Below, piece after piece: positions 1 to 7,536 of a stretch of DNA of 10,773 nt (positions are counted from its first letter, which is position 1; the number at the start of each line of letters is the position of its first letter). A program made the translations under genes and the position numbers. Below the pieces are notes generated by a model. That model saw nothing but the letters and a program-made list of their open reading frames with translations. It was not told where the DNA came from and did no database searches. Source of the stretch: an uncultured Clostridia bacterium (GTDB lineage: Bacteria > Bacillota_A > Clostridia > UMGS1840 > HGM11507); the NCBI GenBank assembly GCA_934403665.1, contig CAKRUL010000019.1, positions 1-10,773 of the forward strand, read 5' to 3'.

Positions 1-8
1 TTACTCCC

Positions 9-37
9 ATTATAACACGAGTTGCTTTATGTGTCAT
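9..37 (-). promoter_or_regulatory. Strong leftward extended -10 promoter at the window edge
   Basis: On the minus strand ATGACA (positions 37 to 32) is followed by exactly 17 bases and then TATAAT (14 to 9). TGT sits directly before the -10, making an extended -10 (TGnTATAAT). Only one -35 base differs from consensus. Transcription would start near position 2 and run out of the window, so a gene or RNA divergent from the solute-binding protein should lie just to the left. Confidence 0.55.
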
Positions 38-104
38 TATTTTTTTCGGGTGTTGCACTTATATTGTAAATCTATCATTAAATGGTTCAAAGGGGAATTT
101 TATT

Positions 105-1202
105 ATGAAAAAGACATTTCTGAAAAGGATAACAGCCGTAGCTGCAGCGGCATTTATTGCAGTCGCAACAGCAGGCTGCGGAGCAAAAGACTCAGCAGAT
201 AACAGCGAATATGTATTAAAAGTCGGCGAGACACAGGGCGCATTATGCCACGCTCCATTACAGGTTGCAATGGAAAAAGGCTATCTCGATGAGGAAGGCA
301 TCAAGTGGGAGCGAGTTGACTTTGGCGGCGGAGACATTCAGGCTGCCCTCGGAGCAGGCTCTATTGACTGCGGCTTCGGCCTTGTAGGAAAATTTGTTCA
401 GCCTATCGAAAACGGTCTTAACATGGTCATTACATCGGGAATGCACACAGGCTGCACAAAGATACTGGTCAGCAAGGATTCAGGTATCAATTCCATTGCT
501 GATTTAAAAGGAAAAACCATCGGCGTAAGTTCACTTGCAGGTTCGGAAGCAGTAACTGCAAAGAGAGCATTACATTCTGAGGGCATTGATGTTTCAACAG
601 GAAGCGATGAAGTAACATTTGCAGTATATAATGTTACTGACCAGCCTGTAGCACTTATAAACGGCGCAGTTGATGCTATCGCAACTCCCGACCCTGTTGC
701 AACAAATGCAGTAAATGAGTACGATCTTGTAACTCTCCTTGATACAGCCGTAACAGAGCCATATGCAGATGAGTATTGCTGCGTAAGCTTTGTATCCAAA
801 GAACTGGCTGAAAATCACCCTGACATCGCAGCTGCTTACACAAGAGCCGTATTAAAGGCATCTGCTTGGGTCGCTGAAAATCCCGAAGAAGCTGCAAAGA
901 TCCAGATCGAAGGAAAATATGTAAGCGGTGATGCAGCTGCAAACGCAGAGGTACTCAAGGGTTATAAGTTTATCCCAAGCGTACAGGGCGGATATGACGC
1001 TCTCTTAAATGTCAGCACCGATCTGCATGATATCGGCATTTTAAAGGCTGATACAGATGTAAATGCGATGGTTGAGCGCTCTTTCAAATTCTTTGATGAT
1101 GTTCCCGACAGCTACACCGTGAACGGCGACAGATTTGATGCCGTTCTCGAAAAAAAAATAACGGTTGACGGAAGTGACGGAATAGCTGATTGCTGCTCAT
1201 AA
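105..1202 (+). CDS. ABC transporter solute-binding lipoprotein, NMT1/SsuA/TauA-like
   Basis: A 365-aa extracytoplasmic binding protein of the nitrate/sulfonate/taurine or thiamine-precursor type, which captures a small ligand and hands it to an ABC permease. Residues 1-25 form a lipoprotein signal: MKKTFLKR, an Ala-rich hydrophobic core, then TAGC with Cys25 as the lipidation site. The mature part shows the family's periplasmic-binding pattern: GALCHAPLQVAMEKGYLDEEG near residues 45-65, an AALGAGSIDCGFG segment, a GMHTGC segment, and DLKGKTIGVSSLAGSEA around 134-150. The start is supported by AAAGGGG nine bases upstream of the ATG. No permease or ATPase gene is adjacent and a strong terminator follows, so in this window it is a single-gene unit; partners may lie to the left or elsewhere. 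The Cys-Cys near the C-terminus is odd. The ligand cannot be told from sequence. No convincing own promoter was seen (TTGCAC at 53-58 lacks a good -10). Confidence 0.88.
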   Translation: MKKTFLKRITAVAAAAFIAVATAGCGAKDSADNSEYVLKVGETQGALCHAPLQVAMEKGYLDEEGIKWERVDFGGGDIQAALGAGSIDCGFGLVGKFVQPIENGLNMVITSGMHTGCTKILVSKDSGINSIADLKGKTIGVSSLAGSEAVTAKRALHSEGIDVSTGSDEVTFAVYNVTDQPVALINGAVDAIATPDPVATNAVNEYDLVTLLDTAVTEPYADEYCCVSFVSKELAENHPDIAAAYTRAVLKASAWVAENPEEAAKIQIEGKYVSGDAAANAEVLKGYKFIPSVQGGYDALLNVSTDLHDIGILKADTDVNAMVERSFKFFDDVPDSYTVNGDRFDAVLEKKITVDGSDGIADCCS

Positions 1203-1221
1203 GTCACATAAGATAATTCAA

Positions 1222-1261
1222 AAAGAGCTCTCCGATTTTAAATCAAATCGGAGAGCTCTTT
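1222..1261. terminator. Bidirectional intrinsic terminator between convergent units
   Basis: Two 17-base arms (1222-1238 and 1245-1261) are perfect inverted repeats around a 6-base loop; each contains GAGCTC. On the plus strand the stem runs into TTTGTTTCT and can end the solute-binding protein transcript. On the minus strand it runs into CTTTTTG, the better U-tract, and can end the RNA or operon transcript arriving from the right. Confidence 0.9.
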
Positions 1262-1402
1262 GTTTCTATGATAGATGATTAAAGGATAATTATTCCCTCT
1301 CCCCAGATTTCACCCAATACTGAACAAATTTGTTTGGGCGATTTGTGTCCAGGTATCTCAGTTATACATTTTGCTCTGTACTATACTGCCCACTGATGCC
1401 GA

Positions 1403-1430
1403 GTTATCATTTTTTTAGCGCCATGATAAC
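1403..1430. repeat. Perfect 8-bp inverted repeat, hairpin inside the candidate RNA
   Basis: GTTATCAT (1403-1410) and ATGATAAC (1423-1430) are exact reverse complements separated by 12 bases. In the minus-strand RNA they close a hairpin with an A-rich loop, and a lower CGCUG/CAGUG helix flanks it after an internal loop. A T-run lies inside the loop, not after the stem, so it is not a typical terminator. Confidence 0.55.
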
Positions 1431-1485
1431 AAAAAACAGCGACTTATAGGAGAATATGTGCCCGGTGGCTTGCTCCTTATTTGGT

Positions 1486-1514
1486 ATTATAGCGCAGATT
1501 GGGGCGGTTGTCAA
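1486..1514 (-). promoter_or_regulatory. Full-consensus sigma-A promoter overlapping a stop codon
   Basis: On the minus strand TTGACA (1514 to 1509) and TATAAT (1491 to 1486) are both perfect hexamers with a 17-base spacer. The -35 contains the TGA stop of the SAMD9-like gene (1511-1513). No protein gene follows on this strand before the terminator at 1222-1261, so the promoter most likely drives the candidate RNA. Confidence 0.8.
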
Positions 1515-4500
1515 GACATTTTCCAGCATTTTTTCTTTCTCTTTAACGAGCTAATATAACGTTCCGAGCCGCCTTCTTTTTCTCCTATAATAACTAAATC
1601 CAGCTTATAGTTGTTTTTAAATTCAACATAATCTGAATGCTTTTTTGCATCGAATTCTTCTATATACCCGTATTCGTCATAAAAAGCATCAAAACTTACA
1701 ATCCATCCGCTGGCGTACTTGCAAACCAGAGTACATCTTATATTACTACCGCAACCAAGTGTAGCAAAATCAAAATTGAGTTTTTTCTTTCTCTTAACAG
1801 ATCCGTATAAAGCTCTTGCTCCTTCAAGAGTGTAGATTAGACCAAAAGAAACTGGTTTATTAACATCATGTGCACTTATTCCTTCTTGTTTACTCATACT
1901 GAAGTAAACGCTGATACCCTTAGCATCAATCTGATATGAGTTTTCTTGTCCTCTTGAAGTGATAATACCTTCAAGTTCTAAATAATCTTTATTAGCGGAC
2001 TGAGCATTAAAGTGCGAAACATCTGATAATGACGGAAGATGTCTGCCGTTATTTTTGAGGTAATACTTGGGGATATTTTTATCATTACTGGAGTAATACT
2101 GTTTAACATACCCACTTGCTCTACTATCAAAGTTTAATGCCTGTATGCTTGAAACAATTAGCAAGTACATATTTATAAATTGCTCTACAAGAGAAGCGTT
2201 ATCTACGCTGTCTTTCCATTTTCTAAGATGATGGAACATTGATTCAAGAATAGTTGTGTCTTCTTTTCCATTTTGTATAGTGCTTAATTGATAATTCAAG
2301 TTGAACCAGTTTTTAAGGTCAACAATTCGTACGTTCTCATTGAGGAGAGACTCGCTAAGTGTTATAAGATACTGAATGGTAGCAGCATCTTTTGATTCCA
2401 AGTAATCCACATACTTTACATAGCTCTGTATGCAATACCTTGCTGCCATTATACGATCATTTTTTTGATTATTGGTATTTTCAAGGTAATTCTTCCAGAA
2501 TTGCAGTGTATTTTCTAATTCGCCCTTCAACACTTTTGTTTGCTCTTTTAATACTTGCAATCCATGTTGAAGAGTATCCCTTTCTGTAATATGTTCGATT
2601 TCATCAATCTCGTCATAGAGTGTAAGAGCCGCAAGATAGTAATTGCGATAATATGCCATATACTCATTTTCAGTTTCTTTTGGTTTGGCAATATCAATAT
2701 AATCAACTTTATAGAGCATTCGACAAAAGTCCACAAGTTCTATACACATTTGTATGTCACATATATATCCTGGAGCTTCACCGTTTGTTCTGGAGAGACT
2801 ATAATTATCTGAAGCATCTTCTGCAAGATCGAGAATTGCATCTTCTAAGTTATCAATCTGTTCTTGAGTTACCTCATTATAGCTTCGGATTTCTTTATAT
2901 TGCTTAATTAATTGCGACATTTTATTTCTTTGACAGTTAGCCAAGATATTATAAACTATGCAATCGGTTTTTTCGGAAAGATCCACAGCAAGCTTGGCTT
3001 CTTCTATCGCTTTATCTAAATGTTCAGGCGAATTATCAACATAAGAAAGAAATCTACCATAATGAGCGTGAAAATGTGGATTGTCAGGGAACTGTTCAAT
3101 AAGCGAAATAAAAATTTTTTTGATCGGTAGTATTTTCATATCTTTTTCAATACTAAACTCATCAAATGAGAATAAGCTGTTAAACAAAGGCGACATTTTT
3201 GCTGTGCTCTTTTCATAATCGAAAGGTTCCTTGTCAATAAAAAGACTTCTCATTGTGTTTTGCTTTATGTCTACAGAGCATGTTGTTCCGCTTGTTGCAA
3301 CATATTCAATAAATCCTTGTATTTTAGTACAGATTCTTTCAAAATATACCTGGATGCTGTTGTTCTCAGGCATCAGAAGCTGTTGGAGGATTTCTTCAGC
3401 AAAAAACGGATGCATAACCTTTACAGAATGCTTCTTTGTCAGATTATTATGTTCAAATCTCAACACCTTTTGAGAAACAAGTTTTGCTGTTCCAACAAAG
3501 AAAGATTCATCGGCAGAAAACAGCTCTACATCCAACGATATTGACGTGTATTTTGTTATAATTGACAACCAAATGAGTATATCCTTCTGTTTTTCTGTAA
3601 GTCCATACTTTCCATCGAGGAAACGGTTGATATATGCCGGCACGCCCTTAAAATCCTTGTCAAAGATGTACATGCTCATAATAAATGGATAATTATGTTG
3701 ATCACAAATACTATCATCTAGCTGCTGAATTCGGTTTCCTTTCGCTAATTCTTTAACATTGTCATCTGATTTCAAAATACCGACAAGCCTATCACGATGT
3801 AATTGTGCCTGACTTCTGTCAAGCGGAATAAGTTCATCGAGTCTATTAACCATATCCTTCTTTGGAAATTGTCTACCATCCTTACGATAAACATATAAGC
3901 TGATATGCTGGATATGTGCTTCGGATAGTTCTTTGCATAACTTAACATAATCCTCATATGATATATCGTTTTCATCAGCACCAATAAATAATGGCGTTTC
4001 AACTTCAGAGAACAGCTTTTTGCATTCTTTGTAAGTTTCAGTAGTATACTGTTTAACCAAAACAGATGGCATAGTTTTACTGTAATTGTATGCAACGATA
4101 CGTAAAGCAGTGGTTCCACCTACTCCTGGATCGTATGGAAGCACATAGTTAGGCCCATTAATTGTAAGTACCTTATTTTCTAGAAGAGTATTCAGGCATT
4201 TTTGAAGACGTTGTGATATGATTACAGTATGGTTGGAATTGATGAGATACCAGCTTATTGGAGCTTGCGCAAGATAGAATAGTTTAGAATTCTTTTCAAG
4301 ATCTTCATTACGTCGCTCTTGTTCAATCTCACTATCTGCATAAATTATCTCAATACAACGGTATGCGGTATTACTCAACGTTTTAGTGTTTTTCAGATTA
4401 TCGACATACACTTTTGAAAGCGTTCCAACAAACGGTGAGATCTTTTGGGTATCCTTTGACAAGAAATCAAGAAATGAAAAACCATACGTAATAAACTGTT

Positions 4501-5758
4501 GTTTTCTATCACTATAAATTGAGGAAACATAATCTGGAAAGCAGTCTTTTCCATCTAAAGAACAGCAAACAAATGCACTTTTATTTGCATAATCAGCCAT
4601 ATCCTTATCGGTTGGATAAACCATATCACAAAGTGCTTTTGCTACTTCCTTGGAAAAATTATTGTTTAGTTTAGTATTTGTAACAAGAAGAATATTGCCT
4701 GAAACTTCGCATCGATATTTTTTGAGAAAAACGAGTAATTTGTTCAGATAACCGCTCATTTGTCTATCACTTGGAACAATAGAACTTTCACGATTGTATA
4801 GTCTAAACCAATAAAGGCTACTGATAGGCTTCAAAATAAAATGATCATCAGTATACAGTATCGTTGGTTCTGTAACTGCTGTACCAGAGTATGCTGCCTC
4901 AAGTCCGGTGGTGCTAGATGTTGGATCGAGATCAACAATGATATCCCAGTTTATGCCAGTAAATGTTTGTAAGGATGAACAATCGAGATCAAGATGTTCA
5001 GTGATAAGTATCTTAATTGATGTGAAAATAGAACCATTGAATGAATTGAACACCTTTTCACTAAGTGAGACATAGTCTTCCTCAATAATTCTATTAGGAA
5101 ATATTACGCTTTTACCATTTGAAATATAAAATTCCACGAAATGACCAATTTCCTCCAATGCCACAAAAAGATCTTCGATATAATCTTCTTTTGAATTCGT
5201 CTGGATATCATCGTGTTTTGTACTATTGTGAAGGTACGCTTTATCTTTAATCTTGTTCAAATCCAAATCGGATGATGAAAGTAATCTTGGGGAAGTATGT
5301 CTACTGGAAGGAATACGAACTCCTCTTTCGATTACTTCAACCTGAGGATCACTGAATCTAGCCATAATCCTATTTAATAATTTGATATTCAAATCTTTGC
5401 TTTCTGTTATACCAAGACATGTGCGGGCATTAGTTGTTCCGTTTGCGCTATTCTTATGTAATGTGTCACTAATTTCAGTCCACAAGCTTTCAGTAATATT
5501 TCCATTAATAAACTCATTGAAAAAGTATTCTCGTAAATATAGTTTCTGTCCTTTTTCATAAATCTGATAGACTTCTTCTGCAATAATTTTAAATTTACTG
5601 AATTGATCGTCATTAACCCATCCATCTTTAATATAGCTTGAAAATAGTGTGTTAAAATCCTTAACGTGCTTGTTAAAGGTGTTTAGGTAGTCTAAATACT
5701 TTTGCGAAAAGTAAGACGGACTGTACTCTGTTCCATCATATGATATTTTTTTACTCAT
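1511..5758 (-). CDS. SAMD9-like STAND NTPase, candidate defence sensor/effector
   Basis: A 1415-aa cytoplasmic protein, third gene of the operon. Its centre follows the order I remember from vertebrate SAMD9/SAMD9L: a degenerate P-loop DPGVGGTT (543-550) in which Gly replaces the Walker A Lys, as in SAMD9; a Walker-B-like LFIGADEND (590-598); a YVYR arginine segment (622-625); a helical region starting LTEKQKDILIWL (720); and HPFFAEEILQQL (783-794), resembling the end of the NTPase module. FPDNPHFHAHYGRFLS (890-905) with repeated helices to about 1200 looks TPR-like. Residues 1258-1320 (LELEGII, VSFGLIYTLEGARAL) resemble the SAMD9 C-terminal OB-like fold. No SAM domain is present. The first 500 residues include GINWDIIVDLDP (268-279) and are not assigned; an AlbA/Schlafen-like nuclease core was not recognised. 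The start has an AAAGGAC site about 8 bases upstream. The gene looks more AT-rich than its two operon partners. Confidence 0.8.
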   Translation of the reverse strand: MSKKISYDGTEYSPSYFSQKYLDYLNTFNKHVKDFNTLFSSYIKDGWVNDDQFSKFKIIAEEVYQIYEKGQKLYLREYFFNEFINGNITESLWTEISDTLHKNSANGTTNARTCLGITESKDLNIKLLNRIMARFSDPQVEVIERGVRIPSSRHTSPRLLSSSDLDLNKIKDKAYLHNSTKHDDIQTNSKEDYIEDLFVALEEIGHFVEFYISNGKSVIFPNRIIEEDYVSLSEKVFNSFNGSIFTSIKILITEHLDLDCSSLQTFTGINWDIIVDLDPTSSTTGLEAAYSGTAVTEPTILYTDDHFILKPISSLYWFRLYNRESSIVPSDRQMSGYLNKLLVFLKKYRCEVSGNILLVTNTKLNNNFSKEVAKALCDMVYPTDKDMADYANKSAFVCCSLDGKDCFPDYVSSIYSDRKQQFITYGFSFLDFLSKDTQKISPFVGTLSKVYVDNLKNTKTLSNTAYRCIEIIYADSEIEQERRNEDLEKNSKLFYLAQAPISWYLINSNHTVIISQRLQKCLNTLLENKVLTINGPNYVLPYDPGVGGTTALRIVAYNYSKTMPSVLVKQYTTETYKECKKLFSEVETPLFIGADENDISYEDYVKLCKELSEAHIQHISLYVYRKDGRQFPKKDMVNRLDELIPLDRSQAQLHRDRLVGILKSDDNVKELAKGNRIQQLDDSICDQHNYPFIMSMYIFDKDFKGVPAYINRFLDGKYGLTEKQKDILIWLSIITKYTSISLDVELFSADESFFVGTAKLVSQKVLRFEHNNLTKKHSVKVMHPFFAEEILQQLLMPENNSIQVYFERICTKIQGFIEYVATSGTTCSVDIKQNTMRSLFIDKEPFDYEKSTAKMSPLFNSLFSFDEFSIEKDMKILPIKKIFISLIEQFPDNPHFHAHYGRFLSYVDNSPEHLDKAIEEAKLAVDLSEKTDCIVYNILANCQRNKMSQLIKQYKEIRSYNEVTQEQIDNLEDAILDLAEDASDNYSLSRTNGEAPGYICDIQMCIELVDFCRMLYKVDYIDIAKPKETENEYMAYYRNYYLAALTLYDEIDEIEHITERDTLQHGLQVLKEQTKVLKGELENTLQFWKNYLENTNNQKNDRIMAARYCIQSYVKYVDYLESKDAATIQYLITLSESLLNENVRIVDLKNWFNLNYQLSTIQNGKEDTTILESMFHHLRKWKDSVDNASLVEQFINMYLLIVSSIQALNFDSRASGYVKQYYSSNDKNIPKYYLKNNGRHLPSLSDVSHFNAQSANKDYLELEGIITSRGQENSYQIDAKGISVYFSMSKQEGISAHDVNKPVSFGLIYTLEGARALYGSVKRKKKLNFDFATLGCGSNIRCTLVCKYASGWIVSFDAFYDEYGYIEEFDAKKHSDYVEFKNNYKLDLVIIGEKEGGSERYISSLKRKKKCWKMS

Positions 5759-5779
5759 TTTTTATGTCCTTTCTATAAA

Positions 5780-7519
5780 TCACTGTGCCAATCCATTCTC
5801 GGCGATATACTGCATAAACCTCTCAATCATATCATTGGTGCGCTTGATAATATCAGCCTCAATGAAATCGTCATTGGTTTTAGCCAGTCTCAGCAGCTCG
5901 TTGATCTTTGTGCCTTTCTTCTCCTGTTTCCTGCTGTTGATATATCCGTTGTAATACTTTTTCTTATCCTCAAAACGATAATCGGAAGCACGGATATTTA
6001 TACGCTTTTCAAGCATAGCCTTATTGCCAAGAGCTTCAAGACTTTTGCTGCTTTCAAGAGAATGTTCCTTATCTTGTCGGCTCTTTGCAAAAATATGCTC
6101 GATTTCGAATACTGTCTCCAGAGAAAGAAGTTCCTGTGATTCATCAAGGAAAGCCCACCAAGCCAGCATTGCCTTAGTGATCGGACGTGCATTATTGAAA
6201 CTGAAATTTAGGAAAGCAGCCTTTACAGAGCCTATATCAAACTTGAAATCGTCGAAGGACACTGGCTTATCGTTGACAACGTTGACCATCTCTGCATACA
6301 CAGGGGTACGGAGCATATTAACACCCGGATTTGTCACAGCGTATGTCCATATGAAAGCTATGATCTTCTCAAGTAAGGCATCGAAAGCATCGTCATCGAG
6401 ATTACCCTCAGCATCACGGTTATGTAAATAGTACACCGAAACAAAATAGTACCACATACCGTTCGGGGCATAATTCAGCACGAACAGCTTTCGAAGTATC
6501 TTCTCAGAAAACCTATCCTTGCTCTGATTGGATACATCATTCCAGAAATCAGCTAAATCACGCAGATTTTCAAATGTTTCCTCACTTTTCAATAAGGAAT
6601 AAGAATTCTTCTCATAGAACTTGCGGAGAGCCTCGGTAGTAGAGCTCTTGATTCCCTGCTTTGCTCTTTCGTAATACATATAACGGGTAAACAGCTCGTC
6701 CATTGGGATTCCGGAAATAGGGTGGAAGATCTTATTGCTAAGTTCCTCTAACTCTTTCCACTTCTTTATGAAATCGTCTTTCTTCCCCTGTGATGAATAG
6801 AACTTGTAGAACTGAGCCTTGAAAATATCCGAATCAGACAAGGGCATACCTCTGTCGTTCAGAGTTGAGAAAATGCGTAATGCGGTATCCTGAGATTCCG
6901 CTTCAATGGGGAGTAGGATACAATTATTGATAAGTCTTGCAGGCAGATATGCAAAGTAAGTCGGATAGTCGTTCAGGAATTCATTTATCTTTGCCTGGAA
7001 GAAACGGTAATTGACGGCATACTGACTTTTCATACTATCAGGAGCATCGCCGTTTTTCAGTATGCTGAGGAACTGATCTTTCTGAACATCCGTTGCGACC
7101 TCTGAGTCGATTTTCAGCTGCGTTTTTATGATCGCACCGAGTTCATCTTTCTTCCAGATGCACTTCTCCACTCGTTCCTGTACTAACTGAGTGCTTGCAT
7201 CTTTCATTTTCCCAAAACGAGCATAGAAAGCTCTCAGCAGAAGCATAAGTGTTGTTAAACGCTGCTGACCGTCTATAATCTCCTGCTTGCCCTCATCATT
7301 CTTGAATGTTACGATCGGACCTAGGAAATATTCATCGGTAGTCTTGAAATTATCGCTATTATTCTCAGGAAACGCAAAAGAGAATATATCATCCCACAAA
7401 GTCCTGCACTCAGCCTCTGACCAAGCATATGGACGCTGATAGTCAGGTATCAGGAAATCTGTCTTCGGATCGCTGAACAATGCTTCTATCGTTTTCTGAT
7501 CTATGTTTAATTTTGACAT
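5780..7519 (-). CDS. DUF262-DUF1524 protein, GmrSD-like predicted endonuclease
   Basis: A 579-aa protein with the two-part layout of GmrSD-type restriction enzymes. The N-terminal DUF262 (ParB/sulfiredoxin-like, nucleotide-dependent) part shows IPDYQRPYAW (24-33), the signature IIDGQQRLTTL (81-91) and FSTLNDRGMPLSDSDIFK (217-234). The C-terminal DUF1524 His-Me finger nuclease part shows EIEHIFAKSR (472-481) with candidate catalytic His475, then LGNKAMLEKRIN (497-508) with Asn499 and Asn508, and FEDKKKYY (516-523). All key residues appear intact, so an active nuclease is expected. Relatives cut modified phage DNA (glucosylated hydroxymethylcytosine in GmrSD) or act in other defence systems, but this copy's target is unknown. 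It lies 17 bp after the 789-aa gene and 21 bp before the SAMD9-like gene, so it is probably co-transcribed with both. The Shine-Dalgarno is a G-run eight bases before the ATG and is only moderate. Confidence 0.9.
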   Translation of the reverse strand: MSKLNIDQKTIEALFSDPKTDFLIPDYQRPYAWSEAECRTLWDDIFSFAFPENNSDNFKTTDEYFLGPIVTFKNDEGKQEIIDGQQRLTTLMLLLRAFYARFGKMKDASTQLVQERVEKCIWKKDELGAIIKTQLKIDSEVATDVQKDQFLSILKNGDAPDSMKSQYAVNYRFFQAKINEFLNDYPTYFAYLPARLINNCILLPIEAESQDTALRIFSTLNDRGMPLSDSDIFKAQFYKFYSSQGKKDDFIKKWKELEELSNKIFHPISGIPMDELFTRYMYYERAKQGIKSSTTEALRKFYEKNSYSLLKSEETFENLRDLADFWNDVSNQSKDRFSEKILRKLFVLNYAPNGMWYYFVSVYYLHNRDAEGNLDDDAFDALLEKIIAFIWTYAVTNPGVNMLRTPVYAEMVNVVNDKPVSFDDFKFDIGSVKAAFLNFSFNNARPITKAMLAWWAFLDESQELLSLETVFEIEHIFAKSRQDKEHSLESSKSLEALGNKAMLEKRINIRASDYRFEDKKKYYNGYINSRKQEKKGTKINELLRLAKTNDDFIEADIIKRTNDMIERFMQYIAENGLAQ

Positions 7520-7536
7520 TTATGATACCCCCATTA

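Larger units (their letters stand above)
1218..1480 (-). ncRNA. Candidate stand-alone structured RNA, about 260 nt, family not recognised
   Basis: A full-consensus minus-strand promoter (1486-1514) predicts a transcript starting near 1479. The next strong terminator on that strand is the 1222-1261 hairpin. Between them there is no reading frame worth calling: the first ATG on the minus strand gives MALKK and stops. The transcript can form several hairpins: AGGAG/CUCCU near its 5' end enclosing GCC/GGC; CGCUG/CAGUG enclosing a perfect GUUAUCAU/AUGAUAAC stem (1403-1430); and UCGCCCAA/UUGGGUGA further on. Promoter, structure and terminator without an ORF are what an independent regulatory RNA (6S-like or another class) looks like. 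I could not match it to 6S, SRP, RNase P, tmRNA or a riboswitch. It might instead be the untranslated tail of the upstream operon with an internal promoter. Confidence 0.5.

Noticed and set aside
53..81. TTGCAC with a CATTAA 17 bases downstream as promoter of the solute-binding gene.
   Set aside because: The -10 matches only half of the consensus; the true promoter may lie further left or be of another type.
398..942. Several minus-strand ORFs inside the solute-binding protein gene.
   Set aside because: Antisense shadows of a well-supported coding gene, with low-complexity Ser/Thr/Cys content and no RBS.
1323..1334. Perfect 12-base palindrome AACAAATTTGTT.
   Set aside because: It is short and AT-rich, and has no promoter close enough to be an operator; it lies in the loop of the larger UCGCCCAA/UUGGGUGA helix of the candidate RNA.
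1456..1554. Plus-strand 32-codon hydrophobic ORF (starts MCPVACSLFGIIAQ) behind an AGGAG, opposite the start of the candidate RNA, like a type I toxin with antisense RNA.
   Set aside because: The spacing from AGGAG to ATG is only three bases, there is no good plus-strand promoter, and most of the second half overlaps the SAMD9-like gene; the antisense arrangement could be chance.
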